Shown here piece by piece: positions 43,961 through 54,152 of a DNA stretch of 64,000 bases. This stretch comes from Lactobacillus bombicola (GTDB lineage Bacteria; Bacillota; Bacilli; Lactobacillales; Lactobacillaceae), in assembly GCF_900112665.1 (NCBI RefSeq), contig NZ_FOMN01000006.1, positions 1 through 64,000 of the forward strand, read 5' to 3'. Each line of letters starts with the position of its first letter. Positions within the stretch are counted from its first letter, which is position 1. A model generated the notes under the pieces. The model was not told the DNA's origin. It made no database searches and saw only the letters and a list, made by a program, of their open reading frames with translations. The translations under genes and the position numbers were made by a program.

Positions 43961-46627
43961 TTGCAAGATTTTTATCATCAAACTGTCGCAGCAATTGAAC
44001 AGGAATTTTCTACTTCGTGTGCTAAGGGATTAACAGACAGTCAAGTGCTTGAAGCACGAGAAAAATATGGTTCTAATAGTTTGGCAGGCAAGAAAAAAAT
44101 TAGTATCTGGCAAAGGCTTTTAGCGCAATTTAAGGACTTTATGATTATCGTTTTAATTATTGCAGCTGTTTTATCGGGTTTTGTGGCTCAAGAATGGACT
44201 GATGCAGCGATTATTATGGTCGTAGTTATGTTAAATGCTATTCTTGGAGTATTTCAAGAAGCACGTTCAGAAGAAGCAATTAATGCCTTAAAGAAAATGG
44301 CTACACCGAATGCGCATGTGCGACGTGGAGGACAGATTGTAGAAATTCCGAGTCCGCAATTAGTTCCCGGTGATATAGTTTTACTTGAAGCTGGGGATGT
44401 TGTACCGGCTGATCTGCGTTTAACAGTAGCTAAAAGTTTAAAAGTTGAGGAATCAGCTTTAACCGGTGAATCTGTACCAGTTGACAAAGAAGCGACAATT
44501 ATTAATGACGTAAAAGTTGCTTTAGCAGACCAGAAAAATATGGCTTTTGCTAATACTAATGTGACTTATGGGCGCGGAGAAGGTATTGTAACAGAAACAG
44601 GGATGAATACTCAAGTTGGTAAAATAGCTACAATGCTTAATAATACTGATGAAACAGATACCCCTTTGAAACGTAATCTTAATCAATTAGGCAAAACTTT
44701 AACGATCATGATTTTGCTGATTTGTGCAATCGTGTTTGTTGTTGGCTTTTTTACGAAAAGAGGAACCGAGCCAACGGATAAATTGGCAATTGACATGTTT
44801 TTAGTAGCCGTTTCTTTAGCTGTGGCTGCGATACCTGAAGGCTTGCCAGCAATTGTAACAATTATTCTAGCACTGGGTACCCAGGTAATGGCTAAGCACA
44901 AATCAATAGTACGCAAGCTTCCGGCGGTCGAAACACTGGGAGCTACAGACATTATTTGTTCTGACAAGACTGGAACTTTAACACAAAATAAAATGACTGT
45001 TGAGCAAGTTTTTTACAATAATCAACAGCATCCAGCTACACAAGCACTTGCAGCCGATAATCATGCTTTAATGACCATGGTTCTAGCAAATGATTCTAAA
45101 TTAGATAATAATAATAAACTATTAGGAGATCCGACAGAAACTGCTCTAATTCAATTTGCCCTTAATCAAAAAATTGATGTTCAGCAACTTCTGCAAGTGC
45201 ATAAACGGCTGCAAGAGGTACCGTTTGATTCTAGTCGGAAATTAATGAGTACCATTAATTTGGACCAGCAGCAGTATTTTGTAGCAGTCAAAGGTGCTCC
45301 CGATCAATTGCTTAAGCGTGTAACCAGAATTGAACAAAATGGTAAAATTAAGCCTATTACTGAAGAGCAGAGGGCAGCAATTGCGGCTGCCAACCAGGAA
45401 ATGGCGCAAAAAGCTTTGCGAGTATTGGGGTTAGCATATAAAACTGTTGATCAGTTATATGATGAACCAACTACTGATAATGTTGAGCAAAACTTGATTT
45501 TTGCAGGATTAGTTGGAATGATTGATCCGGAACGTCCTGAAGCTAAAGCAGCAATTGCTGAGGCACATAGTGCTGGTATTAAAACAGTTATGATTACTGG
45601 CGACTATCAAGTAACTGCTCAAGCTATTGCTGAAAGATTAGGGATTTTAGCTCCTAATCAAGATGAGCGAGTAGTTACAGGTGGACAGTTAGATAATTTT
45701 AGTGATAATTATTTGGCAGAACATGTGCCTGATTTTAGTGTGTATGCTAGAGTTTCACCAGAACATAAGGTACGCATCGTTAAAGCTTGGCAGTCACGTG
45801 GTAAGATTGTTGCGATGACTGGAGATGGCGTTAATGATGCCCCAAGTTTGAAACAGGCAGATATTGGTATTGGGATGGGGATCACAGGTACTGAAGTTTC
45901 TAAAGGCGCCAGTGATATGATTTTAGCAGATGATAATTTTGCAACAATTGTTGAGGCAGTCAAGCAAGGAAGAAAAGTATTTAGTAATATTCAAAAGGCA
46001 ATTCTTTATTTAATGAGTTGCAATGTTGGTGAAGTATTAACCGTATTTATGATGACAATGCTAGGCTGGGATATTCTAGCACCGGTTCAATTATTATGGA
46101 TAAACTTGGTAACAGACACACTACCAGCAATTGCTTTGGGACTTGAACCCGTTGAAAAGGGGATAATGAAAAGAATGCCGCGTGGAAAACAATCAAACTT
46201 TTTCAGTGGGGGAGTAGCCAGCTCAATTGTTTACCAAGGAGTACTAGAAGGAATACTAGTTTTAACTACCTACCAATTGGGATTGAATTTTGGCCCACAT
46301 GTCGGTAATACCAGCTTACAGCATCAGGATGCTTTGACAATGGCTTTCTTAACGCTGGGATTGATTCAACTTTTCCATGCGGTTAATTCTAAATATATTC
46401 ACCAATCGATTTTTTCAAAAAGAACGTTTGCGAATAAGTGGTTTAATCTGGCAATTTTAATTTCTGCAGTTGTCATGTCTGCAGTTGAATTGCCGTTTAT
46501 GAATCAGTTCTTTGATGTAACTGAGTTAAATATTACACAATGGCTAATAGTTTTAGTAGCTGGTTTGGGTATGATTGTTATTGTTGAAGTAGTTAAGTTT
46601 GTGCAACGTATATTAGGTAAAAAATAA
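43961..46627 (+). CDS. P2-type cation-transporting ATPase (Ca2+/Mn2+ type)
   Basis: 888 residues. Phosphorylation site DKTGTLT with Asp335, actuator TGES (ALTGESVPVD), hinge TGDGVNDAPSL, helix 4 VAAIPEGLPAIV with the Ca2+ site II Glu and helix 6 NLVTDTLPA. These residues are those of SERCA/PMR1-like pumps rather than Na/K ATPases. TTG start with aggggg upstream. The Mn2+ riboswitch in its leader indicates Mn2+ (perhaps also Ca2+) export. Confidence 0.93.
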   Translation: MQDFYHQTVAAIEQEFSTSCAKGLTDSQVLEAREKYGSNSLAGKKKISIWQRLLAQFKDFMIIVLIIAAVLSGFVAQEWTDAAIIMVVVMLNAILGVFQEARSEEAINALKKMATPNAHVRRGGQIVEIPSPQLVPGDIVLLEAGDVVPADLRLTVAKSLKVEESALTGESVPVDKEATIINDVKVALADQKNMAFANTNVTYGRGEGIVTETGMNTQVGKIATMLNNTDETDTPLKRNLNQLGKTLTIMILLICAIVFVVGFFTKRGTEPTDKLAIDMFLVAVSLAVAAIPEGLPAIVTIILALGTQVMAKHKSIVRKLPAVETLGATDIICSDKTGTLTQNKMTVEQVFYNNQQHPATQALAADNHALMTMVLANDSKLDNNNKLLGDPTETALIQFALNQKIDVQQLLQVHKRLQEVPFDSSRKLMSTINLDQQQYFVAVKGAPDQLLKRVTRIEQNGKIKPITEEQRAAIAAANQEMAQKALRVLGLAYKTVDQLYDEPTTDNVEQNLIFAGLVGMIDPERPEAKAAIAEAHSAGIKTVMITGDYQVTAQAIAERLGILAPNQDERVVTGGQLDNFSDNYLAEHVPDFSVYARVSPEHKVRIVKAWQSRGKIVAMTGDGVNDAPSLKQADIGIGMGITGTEVSKGASDMILADDNFATIVEAVKQGRKVFSNIQKAILYLMSCNVGEVLTVFMMTMLGWDILAPVQLLWINLVTDTLPAIALGLEPVEKGIMKRMPRGKQSNFFSGGVASSIVYQGVLEGILVLTTYQLGLNFGPHVGNTSLQHQDALTMAFLTLGLIQLFHAVNSKYIHQSIFSKRTFANKWFNLAILISAVVMSAVELPFMNQFFDVTELNITQWLIVLVAGLGMIVIVEVVKFVQRILGKK

Positions 46628-46637
46628 ATTAAATAAT

Positions 46638-46702
46638 AAAAAAGCTCTTTGATAAAGTTAACAATTATGAAATAGTCTAAATTGTTATAATAAGAGCTTT
46701 TT
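46638..46702 (+). terminator. Terminator after the P-type ATPase
   Basis: aaaaagctctt / aagagcttttt enclosing an inner hairpin (taacaatt/aattgtta), then ttgttt. Confidence 0.75.
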
Positions 46703-46863
46703 GTTTGTTATTCAGCACTTTTTTAAAAGTTACCAAGTATAATTTTTTATTAAATTTATGCATATTTTCTAAAAAAATTAACCATTTATAGTATACTAGA
46801 AAACATATATTTTACTTTGCAATAAAATTTTTGTTGCAATTAAATACGAAAGAGGCGATAACA

Positions 46864-47601
46864 GTGTCGATGATAGAGTTCCATGACGTGCAAAAATATT
46901 ACGGTCATTTTCACGCATTGCACGACATTAATTTAGAAATTGATCAAGGCGAAACCGTAGTTTTGATTGGACCTTCAGGCTCAGGGAAAAGCACCTTAGT
47001 GCGTACTGTAAATGGTCTGGAGTCAATTCAAAAGGGTCAATTGATTGTTAACGGGCACGACCTGTCAGATCCTAAGACTAATTTAAATATTTTACGTAGT
47101 GACGTTGGAATGGTATTTCAACATTTTAATTTATATAAAAATAAAGATGTACTCGAAAATATTATGTTAGCCCCTAGAATTGTTAGTCACATTCCTGAAG
47201 CAGAGAATAAGAAGCGGGCAATGGACTTACTAGAAATGGTTGGCTTAGAAAAATGGGCCCATAACATGCCTTCACAAATTTCTGGTGGACAAAAGCAGCG
47301 TGTGGCGATTGCTAGAACATTAGCAATGCGCCCAAAGCTAATTTTATATGATGAGCCAACTTCAGCACTTGATCCAGAAATGATTGATGATGTTTTGCAA
47401 GTTATAAAGAAAGTTGCTAATGATAGTGGGATGACCTCTTTAATCGTAACTCATGAAATGGGCTTTGCTAAAGAAGTAGCTAATCGAGTAATTTTCATGG
47501 ATAAGGGTACAATTGTCGAAGATGATGATTGTCAAAGCTTTTTCAAACAACCAAAAACAGTACGTGCCCAACAATTTTTGAGTAAAATCATCTCTCACTA
47601 A
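46864..47601 (+). CDS. glnQ: Polar amino acid (glutamine-type) ABC transporter, ATP-binding protein
   Basis: 245 residues; Walker A GPSGSGKST, Q-loop VFQHFNLY, signature SGGQKQRVAIAR, Walker B LILYDEPTSALDPEM, switch THEMGFAKEV. The last two segments are those of polar amino acid transporters. GTG at 46864 chosen with gaaagagg (46848-46855); the frame from 46831 has no RBS. First gene of a four-gene operon. Confidence 0.93.
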   Translation: MSMIEFHDVQKYYGHFHALHDINLEIDQGETVVLIGPSGSGKSTLVRTVNGLESIQKGQLIVNGHDLSDPKTNLNILRSDVGMVFQHFNLYKNKDVLENIMLAPRIVSHIPEAENKKRAMDLLEMVGLEKWAHNMPSQISGGQKQRVAIARTLAMRPKLILYDEPTSALDPEMIDDVLQVIKKVANDSGMTSLIVTHEMGFAKEVANRVIFMDKGTIVEDDDCQSFFKQPKTVRAQQFLSKIISH

Positions 47602-47612
47602 GGAGGTTATGT

Positions 47613-48428
47613 ATGAAAAAGAAATTTTGGCTAATTTCTCTTATGGCTTGCATTTTTCTGGTGAGTGGATGCGGTAAAAGTACAAATAACCAGTCTGTTT
47701 TAAAAGATGTTCAACAGGCGAATACAATCACTTGGGGCGTTAAAGGTGATGTAAAATTATTTGGTTTAATTGATGTACATGATGGTCAACAAAAAGGCTT
47801 TGACGTCGATATGGCTAAGCATATTACTAAGCACATTTTAGGACCTAAAGGTCGTGCTGAATTTGTTACGACCACTTCGCAGTCGAGAATACCGCTACTT
47901 AAAAACCGAAATGTGGATGCGGTAATTGCAACAATGACGATAACCCCTGAACGAAAAAAAGTAATTTCTTTTTCTAAATCGTATTTTGATGCTGGTCAAT
48001 CACTTTTGGTTCCCAAAAATTCAAAAATCAAAAGTACCAAAGATCTTAGTGGTAAAACCGTCATTGGAGTTGTTGGTGCGAATTCGGTGCAAAACATAAA
48101 AAAAGTTGCACCTAAGGCAAAAATAATTGAACTTCAGGATTATGCTCAGGCAATGAATGCTTTAAAATCTAAGCAGGGAGATGCTTTGACCACCGATAAT
48201 GGTATTTTGTTTGGTCTTGCTGTTCAAAACCCAGGCTATGAAGTTCGTGGCGGAACATTTACTGTTGAACCATATGGTGTTGCAGTTGATAAAGGACAAA
48301 CCGCATTTGCCGAGGCTGTTGACAAGGCAGTACTTGAGATGCAGCATAATGGTGAATATAATCGTTTGATTAAAAAGTGGTTTGGCGATGTTCCAGGTTT
48401 TAAGTATAAGGAGCTGTATCGCCAATGA
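47613..48428 (+). CDS. Amino acid ABC transporter, substrate-binding lipoprotein
   Basis: 271 residues. Signal peptide with lipobox LVSGC (lipidated Cys20). Bacterial extracellular solute-binding family 3: GQQKGFDVDMAKHI, VIATMTITPERKKVISFSK (fold hinge), AMNALKSKQGDALTTDN, PYGVAVDKGQ. Binds glutamine, glutamate or another polar amino acid outside the cell. RBS aaggagg; overlaps the permease gene by 4 nt (ATGA). Confidence 0.93.
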   Translation: MKKKFWLISLMACIFLVSGCGKSTNNQSVLKDVQQANTITWGVKGDVKLFGLIDVHDGQQKGFDVDMAKHITKHILGPKGRAEFVTTTSQSRIPLLKNRNVDAVIATMTITPERKKVISFSKSYFDAGQSLLVPKNSKIKSTKDLSGKTVIGVVGANSVQNIKKVAPKAKIIELQDYAQAMNALKSKQGDALTTDNGILFGLAVQNPGYEVRGGTFTVEPYGVAVDKGQTAFAEAVDKAVLEMQHNGEYNRLIKKWFGDVPGFKYKELYRQ

Positions 48429-49063
48429 TTAATATTTTTACCAAATTTAGTAGCCAATTATTAATTGGACTGGGCTGGACAGTTTTTTCTAGTATAATTG
48501 CACTGTTTTTTAGTCTAATTATTGGGACAATTTTTGCTATTATGGAAGTTTTACCAAGTAAGGTAATGCGTACAATTGGTCGAGCTTATGTTGAAATTAT
48601 GCGTAACATTCCATTATTAGTAATCACAATGTTTTTTTATTTAGTGATTCCCAACTATGTAGTAAAGATTAGTGGATTTACTGCTGGGACAATTGGATTA
48701 ACCCTCTATACCTCGGCCTTCATTGCTGAAACAATCCGTTCTGGTATCCAATCTGTTTCTGGAGGTCAAATGGAAGGGGCGCGTTCAACGGGAATGACAT
48801 ATTGGCAAGCAATGCGCTATATTATTTTGCCACAAGCTTTTAAGATTGTTATTCCACCATTAGGTAATCAATTTGTTAACCTAGTTAAAAATTCATCAGT
48901 TCTAGCTTTTGTGGCGGGATTTGACTTAATGTATCAGGCTAATACAATTGCTTCGACTACATTTGATACTATTAATAGCTATTTAGTGGTAGGAATCTTG
49001 TATTTAATCATAACTCTACCACTTAGCTATTATATGCAACACTTAGAAAAGAAATTGGCTTAA
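48425..49063 (+). CDS. Amino acid ABC transporter permease 1
   Basis: 212 residues, 5 helices of the HisM/GlnP family. The EAA loop SVSGGQMEGARSTGMTYWQAM contacts the ATPase; YVEIMRNIPLLVITMFF is the family-typical helix. Start overlaps the lipoprotein stop. Confidence 0.93.
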   Translation: MINIFTKFSSQLLIGLGWTVFSSIIALFFSLIIGTIFAIMEVLPSKVMRTIGRAYVEIMRNIPLLVITMFFYLVIPNYVVKISGFTAGTIGLTLYTSAFIAETIRSGIQSVSGGQMEGARSTGMTYWQAMRYIILPQAFKIVIPPLGNQFVNLVKNSSVLAFVAGFDLMYQANTIASTTFDTINSYLVVGILYLIITLPLSYYMQHLEKKLA

Positions 49064-49078
49064 GGGAGGTACATTGAA

Positions 49079-49732
49079 ATGCAAAATTGGATTAATGCCC
49101 TTTCATGGCTTAATTTACGTTTTTTATTAATGGGCCTTTGGGTAACTATTTATATTTCGGTAATCTCCGTTATCTTAAGTTTTATTATTGGTTCCATTTT
49201 GGGTATTATTAGGTATTCTAAAATTAAATGGATTTCAAAAATTGTCGGTTTCATTATCGACATTATTCGTAATGTACCATTACTTTTGATTATTTTCTTC
49301 ACTTATTTTGGGTTGCCAAATTTTGGCTTGCGGCCAGAAACAATTCCAGCTGCAATTATTGCAATGACAGTATTTGAGTCAAGTATGATTGCTGAAATTG
49401 TTCGTTCGGGGATTCAATCTGTTTCTGAAGGCCAAATGGAGGGCGCCCGTTCGACAGGGATGTCTTTTGTGCAAGCTCTCTGGCATGTAGTATTGCCCCA
49501 AGCATACAAAAACATGATACCAACCATTATTAGTCAATTTGTGTCGTTAATTAAAGATACTTCGTTGGCAACAATTATTGTTGTACCAGAAATGATGCAG
49601 CATGCGCAAGTTATTTATGGCCAAAATGCTAACTATATCTTGCCAATGTTTGCTGCTTTAGCAGTTTTATATTTTATTGTTTGTTTTACCCTGTCAGTAA
49701 TTGGAAATGCGATTGGGCGGCATTTATCTTAA
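49079..49732 (+). CDS. Amino acid ABC transporter permease 2
   Basis: 217 residues, homologous to permease 1 (RNVPLLLIIFFTYFGLP; SVSEGQMEGARSTGMSFVQAL). The two form a heterodimer with GlnQ-like ATPases, as in other four-gene glutamine operons. RBS gggagg. Confidence 0.93.
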   Translation: MQNWINALSWLNLRFLLMGLWVTIYISVISVILSFIIGSILGIIRYSKIKWISKIVGFIIDIIRNVPLLLIIFFTYFGLPNFGLRPETIPAAIIAMTVFESSMIAEIVRSGIQSVSEGQMEGARSTGMSFVQALWHVVLPQAYKNMIPTIISQFVSLIKDTSLATIIVVPEMMQHAQVIYGQNANYILPMFAALAVLYFIVCFTLSVIGNAIGRHLS

Positions 49733-50137
49733 TAAAACTGATTTTTAGTAAGTCAATGGGAGTATTTTGGAATGCCCCCAATTAATAAAACTGAATTAAC
49801 GGCAACTAGTCAGAATTTATACGACTAACTATTAGTTTTAATTTCGATGAATGCAAGCTTAAAAAAGCACCTTGGAGGTTGTCTTGATTCACCTGTGGGA
49901 GTGGCAAAAGATACTACTTACATGGCTAAGACTAATTAAGCGGCTAAAGAAGAAGCTGGTGACACATTCAACAGGAAGTAAGGCACTTGTTTGTTACATT
50001 TACGAATGCTGAATTAAATCTATCCGTGGATTGGTAGTAACTAGAGTCACTTACTTGATCTAGTACTGCTAGTTATTATGAATAGGCCTTAAAGAATCCT
50101 CGTAAGTTTAAACGCTCATTGAAATAAAAAGTTATTC
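49733..50137. other. Intergenic region with decayed coding traces
   Basis: No intact gene. A short frame near 49897-49980 reads GVAKDTTYMAKTN, stop, AAKEEAGDTFNRK, suggestive of an old small stress-type protein gene with stops. Otherwise nothing recognisable. Confidence 0.4.
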
Positions 50138-50165
50138 AAACCGCTGGCATTTTGTCAGCGGTTTT
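50138..50165 (+). terminator. Terminator-like hairpin upstream of the helveticin-like gene
   Basis: aaccgctg / cagcggtt with short T-run; the gene start at 50190 is only 25 nt downstream, so it could attenuate that gene or end an upstream transcript. Confidence 0.65.
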
Positions 50166-50189
50166 GACATTTTAAAAAAAGAGGTCCTT

Positions 50190-51191
50190 ATGATACTGAA
50201 GCAATCAGACTTTTCTTTAACTCTTGTTAGTGAAATTTTTAATAAATTACAAGGGTTACATAATAATGTCATTCAAAAAGTAAGCATTGTTGGCCAGAAT
50301 TTGTATGCCTTGCAATACAATAACCAACAAGATCCTCATAATTATGTTTATCGGGCTAGAAAAAGACGCTATCCTCTTTTTAAGCAAGTTTTTAATGCTT
50401 CCCAAATGGCGGGTGGTCATACGCAGACACTTGATTTGGCTAATCAGCCAAATATGTGGTTTATTGGTACGAAAAAAAACCACTTTAATTGGTCAACGCA
50501 ATTAGCCCGCGTCACAATTCCATCTAGAAGCGCCCATACAAGCAATACCGAATTTGTTCGTTTGGCTTATCTTAACCGAGCTGGACGTGGATTGCGGGTT
50601 ATAGAGCATCAGGGGGTGGATACCTATTTACCTTTTCGGGGAAATGATTTACTTAGATTTGATGCGGCTATTTCGCCGGCAGGTAAATTGTTAATGTTAG
50701 TTACTATTGATCAGCAAACTGCTACTCTGTCAAAGGGAAATAACGGTTATTTTATTCTATATGATTTAGCTGTAATTAATGCAGCTCTTGATAAAGTGGG
50801 TATTGGCTATGTTAACCTTGGTGAATTACCATATTTAAGCGAATTTTATATTAACCATATTATAGCTGTTGATAAAATTGGTTCTTTACAAGGATTTGCT
50901 CTTGATGAAAAAAGAAATGTGTATATTTCTAGCGAATTCGCGCCTAGCCAAGGTAATTTAAGCCAAAAACCACGGCGGATTATTAAAATCCCATGGGGCG
51001 CATGGGGCTCATCTAATGATCAAGGATGGCAAATTCTTGACTTTGATCAAGCGAATATTGATATTTTAGGTTATGCAACTGAGTTGGAGAATATTCAAGT
51101 GATCTCAGAAAATAATCTATATTTAACGATTTCTTATCATAATGGTGCCGGGGTGACAACACGGAGTCGAGTTTATCAAGTTAAGTGGTAA
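50190..51191 (+). CDS. Helveticin J-family class III bacteriocin (bacteriolysin-like)
   Basis: 333 residues, same length as helveticin J as remembered. Shared segments: GGHTQTLDLA, MWFIGTKKNHFNWSTQLARV, HTSNTEFVRLAYLNRAGRG, AAISPAGKLLMLVTID, NVYISSEFAP, RRIIKIPWGAWG, LENIQVISENNLYLTISYH and a final VYQVKW. Predicted beta-propeller-like repeat protein without Sec signal, as in the family. Known members kill related lactobacilli; no immunity or export gene lies beside it. RBS agaggtcc before the ATG. Confidence 0.85.
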   Translation: MILKQSDFSLTLVSEIFNKLQGLHNNVIQKVSIVGQNLYALQYNNQQDPHNYVYRARKRRYPLFKQVFNASQMAGGHTQTLDLANQPNMWFIGTKKNHFNWSTQLARVTIPSRSAHTSNTEFVRLAYLNRAGRGLRVIEHQGVDTYLPFRGNDLLRFDAAISPAGKLLMLVTIDQQTATLSKGNNGYFILYDLAVINAALDKVGIGYVNLGELPYLSEFYINHIIAVDKIGSLQGFALDEKRNVYISSEFAPSQGNLSQKPRRIIKIPWGAWGSSNDQGWQILDFDQANIDILGYATELENIQVISENNLYLTISYHNGAGVTTRSRVYQVKW

Positions 51192-51567
51192 AAAAGATTG
51201 AACATTAGTGAAATTTTTAAAATTTAGGTATAGTTTAAGGACAGCTACTAAAAATAAAGGTGTCCCAATTATCCAATTAATATTAATTAAAGAAGTACTA
51301 AAACTTAAGCAACTTGTGCTTTAAAAAGGTAGACTTTTAAAGTTATCACATAGGAGCATTTTGCTGCTTAAACTTTGAATAGAAATCAAAAATTTAAAAG
51401 ATCTAAGAATAATTTTAAAATAGTGTAGCAGTACTTTATTTAATCTATACTTTACTAATAGAGTTTGTTAGCGCAATATTAATTTACTAAAAAGTTTGCA
51501 ATGTAAGTAAAACACTTGAAAGATTCACTATCTTTTGGGTACGCTTGGAAAATAGAAAGATTGGCTA
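51192..51567. other. Intergenic region
   Basis: About 375 AT-rich bases without a supported gene. Holds the presumed promoter of the following cell-surface genes, not clearly identified. Confidence 0.5.
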
Positions 51568-52710
51568 ATGAAGAATTTTCTGTTTCGTTTATATTTGAGC
51601 CTAATGAAATTTGGCGCTCGGTTTACTAAGATACAAGATAATAAAATTGTAATTCTAAATGGTGCTGGCCGTTCAGGTTCGAACGGTTATTTATTTGGTA
51701 AATATATGAAAGAAGCCCATTCAGAATATAAAGTAACTTTGGTCGAACCATGGCCTTCTTCACACTTGTCCTTTGCAATTTGGCGCGAAATTGGTGCAGC
51801 TAAGTATGTAGTAACAACGCACCAGCCATTTAAAATTCATAAGAAACAAATTAATATTCAATTTTGGCACGGAATTCCCCTCAAGCGAATGGGAATTATG
51901 GCCAATAATACTAATCGAAAAACGGACTTGCGTAACCAATATTTATGGCAAAAAAATGCCGATATTGTTACTTCTAGCTCTGATCTTTATGAAAGCTTGA
52001 TGAGTGCGTGCTGTGCAATTGAAAATGACAAGTATCAGAAAGTTGGTTTTCCCCGCCTTGACGCTTTAAAGTCCCCGACAATTTCTCAATCTCAATTGTT
52101 ACATGACTTATTTAAAATTGTTGATGATCAAGCTCAAATTGGGATTTATCTGCCAACTTTTCGCTATGAAATGGAAGATAGCCAAGTTTTAGCCCAAATT
52201 AAGGCTGGCAACTTTTTGACCTTACCAGATTTTGATGTAGAACAGCTTAATTGTGCTTTGAAAAAACAACATCAGTATTTAGTGGTTAAATTGCATCCCT
52301 ATGAAATGAGTTTTTTTGAACACTTGACTAGTCAGTTTTCTAATATTGCTTTTCTAAATAATGATTATTTGTTTGAACATGATTATGATTTATATGAATT
52401 ATTAGGTGCTACTAATTTCCTAATTACTGATTTTTCATCAATTTATTTTGATTATCTAAATTTGGATCAGCCAATTATTTTTCTCACGAATTATTTGACT
52501 AAATATGAAAATACACGCGGTTTGCTGCTGAGTCCATATGAACAAGTTGTGCCTGGAATTTGTGTAAAAAGCCAACAGGAACTACTTGTTGCTTTAACCA
52601 ATTCGGATGAATATCAGTCAAAGCGACAGTATTGGCTAGATTTGACTAATCAAGTTCAAGGTCATTCATGTTGTGATGATATTTTTACTTTAATGTCAAC
52701 AAACTATTAA
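51568..52710 (+). CDS. CDP-glycerol glycerophosphotransferase family protein (TagB/TagF-like)
   Basis: 380 residues. The C-terminal domain shows the family pattern QFWHGIPLKRMGI, KVGFPRLDAL, YLPTFRYEM, VVKLHPYE and LITDFSSIYFDYL, with the HG and D-x-SS residues needed to bind CDP-glycerol. Adds glycerol phosphate to a lipid-linked sugar or polymer on the inner face of the membrane. With the flippase and GT32 gene downstream, it may decorate a surface polysaccharide with glycerol phosphate rather than build wall teichoic acid. Confidence 0.88.
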   Translation: MKNFLFRLYLSLMKFGARFTKIQDNKIVILNGAGRSGSNGYLFGKYMKEAHSEYKVTLVEPWPSSHLSFAIWREIGAAKYVVTTHQPFKIHKKQINIQFWHGIPLKRMGIMANNTNRKTDLRNQYLWQKNADIVTSSSDLYESLMSACCAIENDKYQKVGFPRLDALKSPTISQSQLLHDLFKIVDDQAQIGIYLPTFRYEMEDSQVLAQIKAGNFLTLPDFDVEQLNCALKKQHQYLVVKLHPYEMSFFEHLTSQFSNIAFLNNDYLFEHDYDLYELLGATNFLITDFSSIYFDYLNLDQPIIFLTNYLTKYENTRGLLLSPYEQVVPGICVKSQQELLVALTNSDEYQSKRQYWLDLTNQVQGHSCCDDIFTLMSTNY

Positions 52711-52720
52711 AGGGGAAATT

Positions 52721-54145
52721 GTGAAAAGAACTTTTTTAAATATTTTATATAATGCTGTTTATCAAATTTTTTTAGTTTTAGTGCCATTGATAACCGTGCC
52801 TTATCTTTCGCGGATATTAGGTCCCCATACTTATGGAATTTACAGTAATGTAAATAATATTGTGCAATTTTTAATGATATTTTGTACCCTGTCAGTCTCT
52901 TATATTGGAATGCGAACAATTTCCCAAACTCGTTCCCATGGTAATCAGCAAGAACTGACTAAAGTTTTTTGGGGCTTGTGGTATTTTCAAGCAATTGCTG
53001 GGGCAGCTACAGTTATAATTTTATTGGTTGTAGTTGGCCATTATCGAATTAAATATGGAAATTATTTATTACTGATGATACCATATTTGATTGCTGCCCA
53101 AGTTGATATTTCGTGGTTTTTTCAAGGACTAGCTGAATTTGGGCGTGTTGTTTTGAAAAACACGGCTGTCAAGTTAGTTTCAGTTATTTTAATTTTAGTC
53201 TGGGTTAAAGAACCAAGTGATTTATGGAAATACATGTTAATTATGTCGGTTTCGACTTTATTGGGATCGCTTGTTTTTTGGTTTGATATTCATCGCTATA
53301 TTGGTGGACCAGTTAAGCATTTTTATCAATTTAACACAACTATTAAAGCTATCATTACGTTATTAATTCCCCAAATTGCCACCCAAATTTATACTTCCCT
53401 GGATAAGCCAATTTTAGGTCTTTTTCAAAATTCTACCCAAGTTGCTTTTTATGATAATTCGCAGCGCATTTCTAATATGGTTTTAGGAATTGTTACTAGT
53501 ATTTCCTTGGTAATTATGCCTAAAATGGCTGGTGAAGGGCAAAAGCAGCAACGAATAATTCTAAAAAAGTCATTGGATGCGACAGTGATGCTAGGAACAA
53601 TGTTTGCGGTGATCATTATGGCCAATACTAAGGAATTTGTTCCGTTCTTTTTTGGCGCCAAGTTTATCCCAATGACCCCGTTAATGTTTTTCTTTGCCCT
53701 GACAATTATCATGATTCCGATGGGCGGCGTGTTTGCCAATCAGTTTGCCTTAGCCAATCATCGCGATCGAGATTATGCTATTCCAGTGATTGTAGGAGCC
53801 ATTTTAGAAGTGGTTTTAAGTTATTTTTTGGATCAATTATACGGGGCAACTGGCGCAATGCTTGCAATTTTAACAACCGAATTAATCGTTTTAATCTTAC
53901 GTTTACTAATTGTGCGTGATGGTTACGACTTTAAATATTCATTTCAAGAAGTTCCAAAATATTTCTTAATTGCTGGGATTGTCTTAGTAGTAGGTATGCT
54001 ACTACCACAGCTAGTTTCATCAGCTTTCTTCAACATGGCAATGAAATCGCTTATTATGTTTATCTTATACATTGCCCTGATGTTTCTTTTACGGCTTGAC
54101 TTTAATCAAGATTTAATTATGTTATTTAAAAAATTTTTTAAGTGA
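52721..54145 (+). CDS. Polysaccharide flippase (Wzx/RfbX, MOP superfamily)
   Basis: 474 residues, about 14 membrane helices. N-terminal FLNILYNAVYQIFLVLVPLI...VPYLSRILGPHTYGIYS is diagnostic for repeat-unit transporters. GTG start after aaggggaa. Translocates lipid-linked sugars across the membrane. Eleven nt after the glycerophosphotransferase gene and 7 nt before the GT32 gene. Confidence 0.92.
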   Translation: MKRTFLNILYNAVYQIFLVLVPLITVPYLSRILGPHTYGIYSNVNNIVQFLMIFCTLSVSYIGMRTISQTRSHGNQQELTKVFWGLWYFQAIAGAATVIILLVVVGHYRIKYGNYLLLMIPYLIAAQVDISWFFQGLAEFGRVVLKNTAVKLVSVILILVWVKEPSDLWKYMLIMSVSTLLGSLVFWFDIHRYIGGPVKHFYQFNTTIKAIITLLIPQIATQIYTSLDKPILGLFQNSTQVAFYDNSQRISNMVLGIVTSISLVIMPKMAGEGQKQQRIILKKSLDATVMLGTMFAVIIMANTKEFVPFFFGAKFIPMTPLMFFFALTIIMIPMGGVFANQFALANHRDRDYAIPVIVGAILEVVLSYFLDQLYGATGAMLAILTTELIVLILRLLIVRDGYDFKYSFQEVPKYFLIAGIVLVVGMLLPQLVSSAFFNMAMKSLIMFILYIALMFLLRLDFNQDLIMLFKKFFK

Positions 54146-54152
54146 GGTTAAA

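Noticed and set aside
44254-45963. Minus-strand ORFs within the P-type ATPase gene
   Set aside because: Antisense shadows of a strongly conserved coding sequence.
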